DNA from: Legionella_C sp048541585
GTDB lineage: Bacteria > Pseudomonadota > Gammaproteobacteria > Legionellales > Legionellaceae
Direction of reading: 5' to 3'
Length of the DNA: 64,000 nt
NCBI RefSeq assembly: GCF_048541585.1
Contig: NZ_CP183303.1
Location: 2,294,001-2,358,000 of the forward strand
The translations under genes were made by a program, and so were the position numbers. Numbering within the stretch: the stretch's first letter is position 1; every line of letters begins with the position of its first letter. The notes below the pieces were generated by a model. It made no database searches, was not told the origin of the DNA, and saw nothing but the letters and a program-made list of their open reading frames with translations. This document shows, piece by piece, positions 52,760 to 62,812 of this stretch.

Positions 52760-54187
52760 ATGAAAGCATGGTCTTCTGAAAAAATATCCGTGTTAGCTCT
52801 AGTTTTATTAATTACCGGGGCTATTGACAGTATTCGTAATTTACCCGGCACTGCTTTATTTGGGTCCTCACTTATTTTCTTTTTCATTTTCTCAGCTATT
52901 GTCTTTTTAATTCCTGTTGCTTTAGTTTCTGCCGAGTTGTCATCAACTTGGCCTGAAGAAGAAGGCGGTGTTTATAGTTGGGTCAAATCTGCTTTTGGTG
53001 AGAATGCGGCTTTTTTTACTATCTGGTTACAATGGATAAATACCATGGTTTGGTATCCAACTATTATATCCTTTATTGCCGGTACACTCGCCTATTTAAT
53101 TAATCCTGAACTTATTCAAAATAAATACTATTTAATTTCGATTATTTTAATTGTTTTTTGGTCACTAACCCTCTTAGGTTTAACAGGTCTTCGTGCTTCT
53201 GCCATCTTTGCTAGTTTTTGTGCGGTAGTTGGCATGATTTTACCTATGGCCTTTATTATTATTTTAGCCTTTATTTGGCTTATTAAAGGTGAGCCACTTG
53301 CTATTAATTTAAGTATAAGTCACCTCCTTCCGCATTGGAGTGATAGCCAATCATGGGTATCGTTAACGGCTATTATGACATCTTTTCTTGGAATGGAACT
53401 TGCCGCAGTGCATGTCCGTAATGTTCATGAACCACAACGTAACTTTCCACGGGCTATGTTTTTATCAGTCATTCTAATTTTAATTACGATGATTTTTGGC
53501 TCCCTTGCTATTGCTTTTGTACTGCCTGCTGAAAAAATTAGCTTGGTTGGTGGGGTGATGCAGGCTTTTGATAATTTTTTTCAAGCCTATCATTTAACCT
53601 TTTTAACCCCTGTACTCATTATACTCCTTTTATTAGGTAGCCTTGGCAGTATGGTTAACTGGATAATCTCGCCTGCTAAAGGGCTTTTATTAGCTGCTGA
53701 TCACGGCTTTTTACCGCACTGGCTCTATCGCTTAAACAAGCATGGGATTGCTTCGCGCATTCTCATTTTACAAGCCGTATTGGTTACCCTTCTTTGTAGT
53801 GGCTTTTTACTTTTTCCAAGTGTTAATGCTATTTATTGGCTATTTACTGATTTAAGTACCGAGCTCTACATGATGATGTATGTACTCATGTTCATTGCTG
53901 CGTGGCGGCTTAAAACCAAATTTGCCCATTTTACGCGCCCTTTTGCTATTCCGGGTGGTAAATTAGGCTATTATTTAACCTGTATTTTAGGCCTAATAGG
54001 CTGTTTTATTACTCTGCTCGTAGGTTTTATTCCCCCTGAAACTAGTATGGATATTGGCGGTGCAAGCCGTTTTCGCTTCGTATTTAGCTTAGGCATTATG
54101 ATTATGCTGCTCCCGGCTTTTTTACTTTATTTTCGTAAAAAAAAGCTTAATACCTTTGTTAAAATAGAAGAAAACAGCCCAGCGTAA
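52760..54187 (+). CDS. APC-family amino-acid permease
   Basis: A 475-residue inner-membrane transporter with about 12 membrane segments. Family marks are AIDSIRNLPGTALFGSSLIF near the first helix, ELSSTWPEEEGGVYSWVKSA (58-77), FLGMELAAVHVRNVHEPQRN (the sixth segment and loop) and the RPFAIPGGKLGYY loop near 395. It resembles the GadC/YjeM group of amino-acid antiporters; the substrate cannot be named. It stands alone. Confidence 0.9.
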   Translation: MKAWSSEKISVLALVLLITGAIDSIRNLPGTALFGSSLIFFFIFSAIVFLIPVALVSAELSSTWPEEEGGVYSWVKSAFGENAAFFTIWLQWINTMVWYPTIISFIAGTLAYLINPELIQNKYYLISIILIVFWSLTLLGLTGLRASAIFASFCAVVGMILPMAFIIILAFIWLIKGEPLAINLSISHLLPHWSDSQSWVSLTAIMTSFLGMELAAVHVRNVHEPQRNFPRAMFLSVILILITMIFGSLAIAFVLPAEKISLVGGVMQAFDNFFQAYHLTFLTPVLIILLLLGSLGSMVNWIISPAKGLLLAADHGFLPHWLYRLNKHGIASRILILQAVLVTLLCSGFLLFPSVNAIYWLFTDLSTELYMMMYVLMFIAAWRLKTKFAHFTRPFAIPGGKLGYYLTCILGLIGCFITLLVGFIPPETSMDIGGASRFRFVFSLGIMIMLLPAFLLYFRKKKLNTFVKIEENSPA

Positions 54188-54375
54188 ATCAATTTTTTAA
54201 TTACTTTTTAAAGAGATTTGTCTATCTATCAGCAAGCATTCGACTTGCTGCAAATCCTTTTTGTTAAAATAATACCCTACTTGTAACTATTTTTTAATAT
54301 AAAGCCAAAAAATTAACAATCCCTTAAGGTTAAAATGCTATATTTTTATACATACTAACTTGAAGTGATGTAGTT

Positions 54376-57300
54376 ATGTTAACAAAAGTTGTTTTATTAT
54401 CACATCTGAAACAATTACAAGATTTGATTAAGCAAATTAATGAAAGTCTATCTAAAGAAACTCCTATTTCGACTGCGTTTGACGATATTTTCAAAAAATA
54501 TCAAAATGAAACCCAAAATAAAGACGACAATACCGAGATAGTAACAGATGACACTATACTTGACGAACTTAAACCAGTATTTAAAGAAATACTAGCTACC
54601 CTTGAAAGCCTAGCAAGTAACAGAAAGAAAACCTATATAGGTCCCGGCGAACCTGCATCTCTAAAAGATCATATACAAAACTTACAAATTATATTAAAGG
54701 ATATTATAAGTAATAAAAAGGTTAAAAAAGGGAATGCGTCACCTATTACAATACATTCTTCAGTTGTTCCAGTAATTATTCCTGATAATACATTTACCCA
54801 AGTAGCTCAAGTTTCTATTAATACTGAAAATCAAACCGCTTTAGCAGCAGAATTCAAAATTCTTAAACAAACTTTTGATAAATTAATTCAAAAACATGAA
54901 TCCTTGGGGCAAGATAAAGAGGAGATATTTTCATCTGATGAAGCGAAATTTAATTGGGAATTTAAAGTCAAGCTTAATTTATTTGAGCAAAAAAAGGCAG
55001 TAATAGCAAAAAAAATTGCATTTTATAAGGAATACACAGCCTCATTTTCTACAAAAACTAACGAGTTTACTCTAAATATTTTTAAAGTAATTAATAATGA
55101 ATTAACTAATTTATACATTGATCTGGGAAATTTATTAGCTATTGATATTGAAGGGGCTTATGAAGAGCTGAAGACAGGTAACTCATCTTCCAAAGAATTA
55201 GCTAACACTTTATGTGAATCTGATGCTTTAAATAGTTTACAGAAACAACTAACTGAATTTTCTAAACAGCTTCAATCCCTTGCTACTCAAAATAATTTTT
55301 CCACATTTAAAAAAGACGTTGAAGAATTTATTAAAGTCTTTTGCAAAAAGTTTACGAAAGATCTTGGCTTTGATCAAACGACAATTAAGTCAATAGAGGC
55401 ATCGCTTTTAGCCCAACTCAATAAGGGTAAATTACAAGAAGATCAAGAAACAATTCTTTATATGTATCAATTTCTTAAAGAAGGAGAACAACTAAAGATA
55501 AAAAAACGAATTAATTCGTTACATAGCTTACTAAATGAATTAAATGACTTTTCAATTGAAAATTACTCTGAGCTTGAAACGCTTAAGCAAACAGCAGAAA
55601 ATAATACAAAAGCAATAGAAAAATCATATCAGGATATTTCTGATTCATTTAACAAGAATTTTTTACAACCGGAGATTGAGAGCGCGCAAAAATTATTTAG
55701 ATTACTTCTTTCTGATGATAAAGAGCTTATTTCTAAAAAAACTTTAGACGAGATAACCGCTTTTCAAGCAGAAATGCAGTTAATCTATGAGGAATATTAC
55801 CTAAATTTAAAAAAACTCATGGAAAAAAAACATGAGCCTAATAACGCGTACTATACCAAAGTTACAAATTTACAAACAGTTGCAATAGAAAAGCTTAATT
55901 TACTAAAAAGTAAAGAAAAATCATTACAAGATCTCCATCTTGATTCTATAATTAAATCTTTTGAGGATTTATATTCACTACAAAAAGAAACTTTAATTCA
56001 GAAATACGAAGGGAATATTAAAAAATTATTAGAAGACCATGCTTCACACCTAGAACCAAATAACTTATTAACTTCCTTTCAGGATATGCTTAAAGAATTA
56101 AGTGATTCGAAAGAAAAATTAAACTTAAATCAACTGCAAAACGAGTTAGATGAAAAATTTAAAATCCTCCAAGAAAATTTAATTAGTCAGTTATTTATGA
56201 ATATGCAATTTATTCTTAAAGATGATCTTGACAAATTAACTGGTGTCCTTGACTCTTTTACTACTGAAAGAACATCTAAGTTAGAGGAAAGTGATTATAA
56301 AAGTTTTCTACAGTTAACTCATCAATCTATAGTAGAAAAATATAAAGAGTACCAAACAGCTTCTCTAACTACGACAGATAAATTATCCTTACAACAAAAA
56401 TTATTAGAAGAATTCAAATCTATAGAGGATAATATATCTATTAAAAGAAGTGGTAACGTCGTCGAAAATGCTATGAAAAATTTTGCTGACGCAAAAGTAG
56501 AATTAATTGAAAAGCATAGAGTAGAACTTGAAGATATAGAAAAACAACTTCAAGCCTTGAATACTGACGGTCAATTAGATGTTACAGAATTATTGAAGAA
56601 GCCAAGAGCTCAATTAGAGCAGTATCATAAAGAACCTCAACCAAATTTAACAGAAGTCACTCAAGAATTTCAAAAAACTCTTAAATCTCTAAAAAAAGAT
56701 ATATTGAATATAAAATTTAAAAAAATTATTAAAGAAGCTCAACAACTATCGTCAACTCTTTCAGAAAGGCTTAAAGAACATCAGGTTAATTTAGAAAAAT
56801 TTATAAATCTATTTCCTAAAGACACAGAAAACAAGATTGTTCAGGCTACTATAGTTAATGAACAAAAATTAATTACGGAATTATTAAAACAAGTAAACAG
56901 CATTTCTATACCTAAAGAGCTACCGCAATTTTCGCTGAACAAATCTAGCGAGATGAGTAAAGCAGAACTAGTCTTGGAAGCCGCAGAAAAATCTCTCAAG
57001 CAATTAAAAGATTTTGAAAAAGATTTACTTATAATAGAGGCTACTATTCCTGACGCAATAGATGCTCTTAAAGAAGAATTTAACCACTTAAAAGCCGATG
57101 CTTATGAAAAAAAGAAAGTCACTGAAATTTTTGCAAAGTTAAGAGCCATTTTAACACTAAATTCTTGGGAAGACATAGAGTATAAAACTGCGGCGCTTGG
57201 TTTTTTAGAGCAACGGGAGCGCTACTTTGAGGCACTATTGAAAGAGGAACCCTATAAAAATACTGAGCAACAAGCTAATTTAACAGATTTCAATCAACAA

Positions 57301-58467
57301 TTAGAACTCTTGAAAGGCGACTTAGAACTAAGATTAAAACAATCTAAACAAAAGATAAAAGCTAATAAAATAGAACAAAAGACAATGATACACCAGACAC
57401 ACAGGGAAGTAATACAACAAGCAAACCAAGGAGAAAACGAACTTATATCGAAGATTAAAGATGAAGATAGAAGTAGTTTAAGGGAAAAATTAAGTAAAAA
57501 TTCTAACCTCCAATTGCCAGGAATTAAAAATGCAACTTTAAGAAATAGATTACTTATACAAGAATCTAATTTATTAGTCAAAATTAAAGTTGCTAATGAG
57601 AAATTAGATAATAGTATAGAGAAATTGAATAGTGGTATACCAGACAATGTAGATAGTATAGCATTCGCCTCAACAGAGGAAGTTGAAGAGCAGGTCGATA
57701 AGGTCAATGAGGCCACAAATGAATTAAAAGAAGCAGCAACGAAATATAAAAATTTTATTGAAAAAACAAATACCCCCGAATACCAAGCTACGCTTATGGT
57801 TTTAAGGACCATTGAATTAGAATATGTGCGAATTATAAGACAATATTATCCTGAAGCTAAATTTGATGCTGAATATAATAATGATCTTCAATTAAGACTA
57901 GACTTAAGAGTATTGGGAGAGTCATATGATGACCATTTTAAAGAAAATGAGATTCGCGGTCGTGAAGCCCATCTACTAGATCATAATAGTATTGTAGGTG
58001 GCAAAATATTTACAAGAGCCCGAGACTCAATTGATTCAAGGCTCAGTAAATTAGCTTCCTTATATCAAGATTTTAGTAAAATTAATCAAGCTTATCTTGA
58101 AAATAATAAAGGTACAGCTGCATCAGACTACAAAGACGCTCTAGTTAATAAAGTCAAAGAGCTACATACCAATGGCATGAAAGGTATAGCTAGTGAAAAT
58201 AGAGCTTGGTTTGCAAGCATTATACGAGCTATAGCTCGACTATTTACAAGTGATAAAAAACAAGTAGCACCTCTTCTCCAAGCTGTTAATGAGAACCCTG
58301 ATACTGTCCCAGCTGATAATGAGAACCCTGATGCTGTCCCAGCTGTTATTAATAGAAACAATCTGTTTTTTAAACCTGAAGTACGTGCCTGCCGTACGGA
58401 AAAAGTAATAGCAGATGCAGCTAATAACTTAGTTGAAATTATAGTGCCAGGACCTAATGTTAAATAA
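54376..58467 (+). CDS. Giant coiled-coil protein of unknown function, possible effector
   Basis: The 1363-residue protein has no signal peptide or enzyme motif that I recognise. Long stretches are heptad-like and rich in Lys, Glu, Leu and Gln (for example about 360-660 and 720-1150), so it is mostly coiled coil. The C-terminus includes a short, more ordered region (about 1200-1300: YDDHFKENEIRGREAHLLD; FASIIRAIARLFTSD). A ten-residue tandem repeat follows (NENPDTVPAD, NENPDAVPAV; a 30-base direct repeat at 58288-58347). Such proteins are common among Dot/Icm substrates, but the last residues (VEIIVPGPNVK) show no strong acidic signal. It converges with kdsB, with 12 bases between the stops. 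Confidence 0.75.
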   Translation: MLTKVVLLSHLKQLQDLIKQINESLSKETPISTAFDDIFKKYQNETQNKDDNTEIVTDDTILDELKPVFKEILATLESLASNRKKTYIGPGEPASLKDHIQNLQIILKDIISNKKVKKGNASPITIHSSVVPVIIPDNTFTQVAQVSINTENQTALAAEFKILKQTFDKLIQKHESLGQDKEEIFSSDEAKFNWEFKVKLNLFEQKKAVIAKKIAFYKEYTASFSTKTNEFTLNIFKVINNELTNLYIDLGNLLAIDIEGAYEELKTGNSSSKELANTLCESDALNSLQKQLTEFSKQLQSLATQNNFSTFKKDVEEFIKVFCKKFTKDLGFDQTTIKSIEASLLAQLNKGKLQEDQETILYMYQFLKEGEQLKIKKRINSLHSLLNELNDFSIENYSELETLKQTAENNTKAIEKSYQDISDSFNKNFLQPEIESAQKLFRLLLSDDKELISKKTLDEITAFQAEMQLIYEEYYLNLKKLMEKKHEPNNAYYTKVTNLQTVAIEKLNLLKSKEKSLQDLHLDSIIKSFEDLYSLQKETLIQKYEGNIKKLLEDHASHLEPNNLLTSFQDMLKELSDSKEKLNLNQLQNELDEKFKILQENLISQLFMNMQFILKDDLDKLTGVLDSFTTERTSKLEESDYKSFLQLTHQSIVEKYKEYQTASLTTTDKLSLQQKLLEEFKSIEDNISIKRSGNVVENAMKNFADAKVELIEKHRVELEDIEKQLQALNTDGQLDVTELLKKPRAQLEQYHKEPQPNLTEVTQEFQKTLKSLKKDILNIKFKKIIKEAQQLSSTLSERLKEHQVNLEKFINLFPKDTENKIVQATIVNEQKLITELLKQVNSISIPKELPQFSLNKSSEMSKAELVLEAAEKSLKQLKDFEKDLLIIEATIPDAIDALKEEFNHLKADAYEKKKVTEIFAKLRAILTLNSWEDIEYKTAALGFLEQRERYFEALLKEEPYKNTEQQANLTDFNQQLELLKGDLELRLKQSKQKIKANKIEQKTMIHQTHREVIQQANQGENELISKIKDEDRSSLREKLSKNSNLQLPGIKNATLRNRLLIQESNLLVKIKVANEKLDNSIEKLNSGIPDNVDSIAFASTEEVEEQVDKVNEATNELKEAATKYKNFIEKTNTPEYQATLMVLRTIELEYVRIIRQYYPEAKFDAEYNNDLQLRLDLRVLGESYDDHFKENEIRGREAHLLDHNSIVGGKIFTRARDSIDSRLSKLASLYQDFSKINQAYLENNKGTAASDYKDALVNKVKELHTNGMKGIASENRAWFASIIRAIARLFTSDKKQVAPLLQAVNENPDTVPADNENPDAVPAVINRNNLFFKPEVRACRTEKVIADAANNLVEIIVPGPNVK

Positions 58468-58479
58468 AAATTAACTTTA

Positions 58480-59232
58480 CTACCCTACTGATTTCGTCAA
58501 CGCGGCATCCCGCGCTCTGGCGAGATCATCTGCGGTATTAATATCTTGCTGGGGAATAGCGCACGCGACGTCAACTCTTATTTTATGACCTGCCCATAAA
58601 GCTCGTAATTGTTCTAATGCTTCACATTGCTCTAGCTTACACTCAGGCCAACTCACAAAATCAACCAAAAATTGTGCTCTATAGGCATATAAACCAATAT
58701 GTCGGTAAACATGGCTAATACTATCAGGTTCATCGCGATGCATAGGTATTGGCGCTCGTGAAAAATAAAGGGCATTATTGAAACGATCGCGAACGACTTT
58801 AACAATATTGGGGTTTACCAATTGCTCTTGCTTTTCAATAGGCCAACATAGGGTTGCCATGTTTATTTCTGGATTAGTTAAGATACGCGCGACTTGGCTA
58901 ATTAAAGCCGGCTCAATAAAAGGCTCATCACCCTGCACATTAACGATAATATCATCTTGGGTGTAAAAACCGCGGCTAATCACTTCGGCAATGCGGTCAG
59001 TTCCTGTTGCATGAGAAGTTGCAGTCATTTCTACTTGGGCGCCAAAATCTTTAGCATGCGTTGCAATTTGCTCATTATCAGTTGCAATGGTAATTGTTTT
59101 TGGTGACGCCTGTAGCGCTTGCTCATAGACGCGTTGAATAACTGTTTTACCCCCAATTTCCATCATTAATTTGCCTGGCAGGCGTGAAGATTGATAGCGT
59201 GCAGGAATAACAACGTGAAAAGTAGAGCTCAT
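58480..59232 (-). CDS. kdsB: 3-deoxy-manno-octulosonate cytidylyltransferase
   Basis: Activates Kdo with CTP for lipopolysaccharide core synthesis. The 250-residue protein has the CTP-binding loop VIPARYQSSRLPGK (9-22), NVQGDEPFIEPALI and YFSRAPIPMHRD. ATG 59232 overlaps the stop of ycaR by four bases (ATGA), so the two are translationally coupled, as in E. coli. Confidence 0.96.
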   Translation of the reverse strand: MSSTFHVVIPARYQSSRLPGKLMMEIGGKTVIQRVYEQALQASPKTITIATDNEQIATHAKDFGAQVEMTATSHATGTDRIAEVISRGFYTQDDIIVNVQGDEPFIEPALISQVARILTNPEINMATLCWPIEKQEQLVNPNIVKVVRDRFNNALYFSRAPIPMHRDEPDSISHVYRHIGLYAYRAQFLVDFVSWPECKLEQCEALEQLRALWAGHKIRVDVACAIPQQDINTADDLARARDAALTKSVG

Positions 59233-59408
59233 AAGGATTCCTTTTCCTCTAAGGGGATTAAACGGGCTTCTTGCTCAAGCATGACTGGAATACCATCTCT
59301 TATAGGGTAAGCTAATCGGTCAAAACGACAAATAAGCTCTTCATTTTTTAGCAATAATTTTCCTTTACATAAAGGACATACTAATAGTTCTAATAGACGC
59401 TTATCCAA
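59229..59408 (-). CDS. ycaR: Trm112/UPF0434-family small protein (YcaR)
   Basis: A 59-residue protein read from TTG 59408: DKRLLELLVCPLCKGKL at the start, with the first Cys pair of the zinc ribbon (CPLC), then LICRFDRLAYPIRDGIPVML, and EARLIPLEE at the end. AAAGGAG precedes the TTG by about six bases. The Trm112 fold, length and order ycaR-kdsB match E. coli. Its exact role in bacteria is not established. Confidence 0.9.
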   Translation of the reverse strand: MDKRLLELLVCPLCKGKLLLKNEELICRFDRLAYPIRDGIPVMLEQEARLIPLEEKESL

Positions 59409-59441
59409 AAGAGCTCCTTTAAATTTTAATATTTTGCAAAC

Positions 59442-59503
59442 GTAGCCTGGGTGTAGGCCTACCGGGCCGAAACCCGGGTTTCACGTCGTTTCACCCAGGC
59501 TAC
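59442..59503. repeat. GTAGCCTGGGTG palindrome, copy 1
   Basis: GTAGCCTGGGTG at 59442 faces CACCCAGGCTAC ending at 59503, with an inner CCCGGGTTTCACGTCGTT and TACCGGGCCGAAA. It is nearly identical to 59712-59769 and related to the decayed 52431-52486. Confidence 0.75.
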
Positions 59504-59649
59504 TTGCTTTTAAGTTTTATTATTTAGTGCATAACCTAAACTGAAAAGGATGATAAGTGGTCTTACCATATTGGTCAAGTTAGGTAAAATTTTGTTACGA
59601 CCTACGCTTGGTGATTTATCCGCAGAATCCAACAAAGTTGGTAGAGCGC

Positions 59650-59680
59650 TGGATCCCGCGAACAGGTCGCGGGACGTAGG
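59650..59680. repeat. Single arm of the GGATCCCGCGA palindrome
   Basis: TGGATCCCGCGAACAGGTCG then CGGGACGTAGG. The inner CCCGCGA/TCGCGGG is a small perfect stem. Related arms are at 11919, 52525 and 62813. Confidence 0.65.
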
Positions 59681-59711
59681 GTATATAAGTTTTTATGTAC
59701 TTAGGAGCAAA

Positions 59712-59769
59712 CCTGGGTGTAGGCCTACCGGGCCGAAACCCGGGTTTCACTTCGTTTCACCCAGGCTAC
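59712..59769. repeat. GTAGCCTGGGTG palindrome, copy 2, overlapping the 3' end of tsaB
   Basis: Same sequence as 59442-59503, except that the far-left end lacks GTAG. Read on the minus strand from 59769, its first bases (GTAGCCTGGGTGAAACGAAG, then TGA) encode the last residues SLGETK of tsaB and its stop codon at 59747-59749. Confidence 0.75.
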
Positions 59770-60430
59770 TTGGTAGGTGAGCCACTTGATTACGAATATA
59801 AGTTGGTAGCGCTTGGGCTGCGGTAATTGGGGTGATTTTTTGTGCTTTAACTAAACGAAGCATGGTGCTTGCGCTTACAGAAATTTCTTGTTGACTGCTG
59901 ATTTGTGTCTGGATTAATGAGGGTAACTCGGCAAAGTACGGCTGATAATTGATACCTACTAATTGCAAAGGCAAATTAGGGCTGATATCAATATCTTTAG
60001 CTGCTGAAACGTGTTCAGATACACCAACTAAAGAGAAGCTATCATAATAAGCCCAATAGACTTGCTGCATGCGCGCATCAATGAGTGCTAAAATAGAAAA
60101 ATCCTCTCCTGGCTGCTTTAATTTTAATTCATAAGCAAGCGTTGCCAAACTACTTACCGGAAAAATAGGTAAATCATAGGGATAAGCTAATCCTTGAGCA
60201 ATACTACAAGCAATTCGCAAACCGGTAAAACTGCCCGGCCCGCGTCCAAGCACTATACCATCTAATTGCCCTATAGATAAAGATGCTTGCGCCAACAGTT
60301 GATCAATAATTGTTAAAATAACTTGCGCATGTTGTCCAGGCCCAACTTGCTGGCGTTCTATAATTTCATCTTGACTAATTAAGGCAATAGAGGCTATCTG
60401 GGTCGAGGTATCAAGTGCTAACAACTTCAT
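59747..60430 (-). CDS. tsaB: tRNA threonylcarbamoyladenosine biosynthesis protein TsaB
   Basis: The 227-residue ASKHA-fold partner of TsaD in t6A modification of tRNAs that read ANN codons. Visible: LALDTSTQIASIALI at the start, GPGQHAQVILTIIDQLL, and VLGRGPGSFTGLRIACSIAQ at about 61-80. The family length is about 220-235. The final residues (SSLGETK) and stop come from a palindromic repeat (59712-59769), so the original C-terminus has been replaced. The ATG overlaps the upstream yoaA stop by 20 bases. Confidence 0.94.
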   Translation of the reverse strand: MKLLALDTSTQIASIALISQDEIIERQQVGPGQHAQVILTIIDQLLAQASLSIGQLDGIVLGRGPGSFTGLRIACSIAQGLAYPYDLPIFPVSSLATLAYELKLKQPGEDFSILALIDARMQQVYWAYYDSFSLVGVSEHVSAAKDIDISPNLPLQLVGINYQPYFAELPSLIQTQISSQQEISVSASTMLRLVKAQKITPITAAQALPTYIRNQVAHLPSSLGETK

Positions 60431-62381
60431 GATTAAATACCAACTGATTAATAAATTCTAATACACATCGCTCATCACGGGTTTTTTGTATAGGTGGTAG
60501 ACTTGCAAAAATTTGCTGTCCATACGTTCTACCAGTAAGCCTAGGATCAGCAATCATCAATACTCCTTTATCCGTAACATCGCGAATCAAACGACCCACA
60601 CCCTGCTTTAAAGCCAATACCGCATTAGGTAGCGATAATTCATCAAAGCTCGATAAACCACGGGCTTTTAAATAACTCATTTTACCTTGCATAACAGGGT
60701 CAACGGGACTGGCAAAGGGTAATTTATCAATAATAACACAAGATAAGGCTTCACCCTTAACATCTACTCCTTCCCAAAAGGTAGAAGTCCCTAATAACAC
60801 CGCATTTCCTAATTGTCGAAAACGAGCTAACAAAATGGGCTTAGCTTCTTCGCCTTGAATTAATAAGGGATAGTCTAAATTATCAATTAAAAGCTCAGCA
60901 ACCAATTTCAAAGCTCGGTGGCTAGTAAAAAGAAAAAAACAGCGCCCCTGACAAGCATTAATAATAGGTAATGCTTTTTTAACCAACTCTTGATAATAAG
61001 AAGGGTCATTAGGGTCAGGTAAGAATCGCGGTAAGTACAATAGTGCTTGTTTAGCATAATTAAAGGGGCTAGGTAGAAGTAGTGTTTCTGCTTTTTCTAA
61101 TCCAAGCGGTTTAGTAAAGCAATTAAAAGAAGCGCCCATAGTCAGGGTTGCTGACGTAAAAACATAAGCACAAGAGACCTGTTGCTTTAATAGCTCTCTA
61201 AAGGAATCAGCAATATCGTAAGGCGTTGCGTGTAGTACTAAAGATTGTTTATAACGCTCAAGCCAACGAATAAGAGTTTTATCCGCTTGTTGAAAAGCGA
61301 GAGCGGTAACTTTAAATGCTTCAAGGCGTTTAAGACATCGCTTAAGACCTGCACTTTCTTCCTGCTCCATTTCTTTAATACAATTGAGCAATGCATCCAT
61401 TAATTCAATTAATTGTTGCCAAGCTTTTTGAAAAGATTGGTTACGCTCAACCACATCCCAACTTATCTTATCCTCCCTACCCGTTAAACTACTTATTAAC
61501 TGCTCGATAATTTGATCAGTTTCTAAACTTAGTTTTTTTAAGGGTTGATTAGCTAAGTCAAGTACAGGCCACTCATGAAGGATGTCATCAACTAAGTCAC
61601 GGAATTGCCTGGTGCCTAGACGTTCTTCGTTAAAGTGAGCAGCAATTTCAGCTAACTGATGTGCTTCATCAAAAATAATAACTTCAACACCCGGCAATAA
61701 CTCACCAAAGCCTTCTTCTTTTAAGCGTGAATCGGCAAAAAATAAATGATGATTGATAATAATTAAATCAGCTTCTAGTGCCCGTTTCCTTGCTTTAACT
61801 AAAAAACAATCGTTATAGTAATTACATTCACTACCCAAACAATTATCAATAGTTGAAGTAATATAGGGCCAAATGGGTGAATCTTCTTTAAGCTCAAGTA
61901 ATTCACTACGCTCGCCATAAATTAACTGCGGTATTTTCTCTTTAACTTTTAAAATATCGTGAATCAAATGCGGGGCCACAAAGAAATCTTCTTCCGCATG
62001 TTGTTCAATGCGATAGCGACACAAATAATTAGCTCTACCCTTTAAATTTTGTACGCTGACCGCCCGTCCTAGCGCACGGGCAAGCAAAGGTAAATCTTTT
62101 TGAAATAATTGATCTTGTAGCGTCTTTGTAGCAGTTGAAATAACCGTTTTCTTACCACTTAATAATGAAGGAATAAGATAGGCAAATGTTTTCCCAGTAC
62201 CTGTGCCTGCTTCTGCGACAAGAATTTTTTTTTGCGCAATAGTATTGGCAACAGATAATGCTAATGTAATTTGTGATTCACGCGCAACAAAGCCTGGAAT
62301 TGCCGTAGATAGGCGCCCTTTCTCGCTTAACACCTGCTGACAATGTAATGATACATCATCAGTTAGTTGCTTTATTTCCAC
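60411..62381 (-). CDS. yoaA: DinG/YoaA-type Fe-S ATP-dependent helicase
   Basis: An XPD-like superfamily 2 helicase of 656 residues. Walker A AEAGTGTGKT is at 56-65. The iron-sulphur cluster Cys are 121, 181, 186 and 192 (YLCRYR...NCLGSECNYYNDC), the DEAH box is at 238-241, and motif VI (KQGVGRLIRDV) is near 595. The length is that of YoaA (636) rather than DinG (716). E. coli YoaA works with HolC at damaged forks. It overlaps fdxA upstream by ten bases and tsaB downstream by 20. Confidence 0.92.
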   Translation of the reverse strand: MEIKQLTDDVSLHCQQVLSEKGRLSTAIPGFVARESQITLALSVANTIAQKKILVAEAGTGTGKTFAYLIPSLLSGKKTVISTATKTLQDQLFQKDLPLLARALGRAVSVQNLKGRANYLCRYRIEQHAEEDFFVAPHLIHDILKVKEKIPQLIYGERSELLELKEDSPIWPYITSTIDNCLGSECNYYNDCFLVKARKRALEADLIIINHHLFFADSRLKEEGFGELLPGVEVIIFDEAHQLAEIAAHFNEERLGTRQFRDLVDDILHEWPVLDLANQPLKKLSLETDQIIEQLISSLTGREDKISWDVVERNQSFQKAWQQLIELMDALLNCIKEMEQEESAGLKRCLKRLEAFKVTALAFQQADKTLIRWLERYKQSLVLHATPYDIADSFRELLKQQVSCAYVFTSATLTMGASFNCFTKPLGLEKAETLLLPSPFNYAKQALLYLPRFLPDPNDPSYYQELVKKALPIINACQGRCFFLFTSHRALKLVAELLIDNLDYPLLIQGEEAKPILLARFRQLGNAVLLGTSTFWEGVDVKGEALSCVIIDKLPFASPVDPVMQGKMSYLKARGLSSFDELSLPNAVLALKQGVGRLIRDVTDKGVLMIADPRLTGRTYGQQIFASLPPIQKTRDERCVLEFINQLVFNHEVVST

Positions 62382-62704
62382 TCTTTTTCAAGAAACTGCA
62401 GTTTATCTTTAACCTCTTCCCATTCTTTAGCGTCAGCTGGTGCTTCTTTTTTAGCAGTAATGTTGGGCCACTGCTGTGCAAGGTTTGCATTTAATTCCTG
62501 AAATTGCTTTTGCTCAGGTGTTAAATCATCTTCAGACATAATCGCTTGCACTGGACACTCAGGCTCACAAAGTGCACAATCAATGCATTCATCGGGATGA
62601 ATGACTAAAAAATTAGGCCCTTCATAAAAGCAATCCACGGGGCATACTTCAACACAGTCTGTGTATTTACATTTAATACAACTTTCAGTCACAACAAAAG
62701 TCAT
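62372..62704 (-). CDS. fdxA: Seven-iron ferredoxin FdxA
   Basis: The 110-residue ferredoxin has clusters of Cys at 9, 12, 17, 21 and 25 (CIKCKYTDCVEVCPVDC) and at 40, 43, 46 and 50 (CIDCALCEPEC), the layout of Azotobacter ferredoxin I with one 3Fe-4S and one 4Fe-4S cluster. The rest is an acidic C-terminal tail. It is the first gene of the fdxA-yoaA-tsaB operon; a supply of electrons to the Fe-S helicase is tempting but not shown. Confidence 0.93.
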   Translation of the reverse strand: MTFVVTESCIKCKYTDCVEVCPVDCFYEGPNFLVIHPDECIDCALCEPECPVQAIMSEDDLTPEQKQFQELNANLAQQWPNITAKKEAPADAKEWEEVKDKLQFLEKEWK

Positions 62705-62812
62705 TTTAAAATCGCCAAAGTTTCAAATAATAGTAATTAAAACATAATTTACCTTATCTCGGCTAGTTTATTCTTTTTATTAAATTGCGTAATTTAGAAA
62801 GATGGTAAAGCC

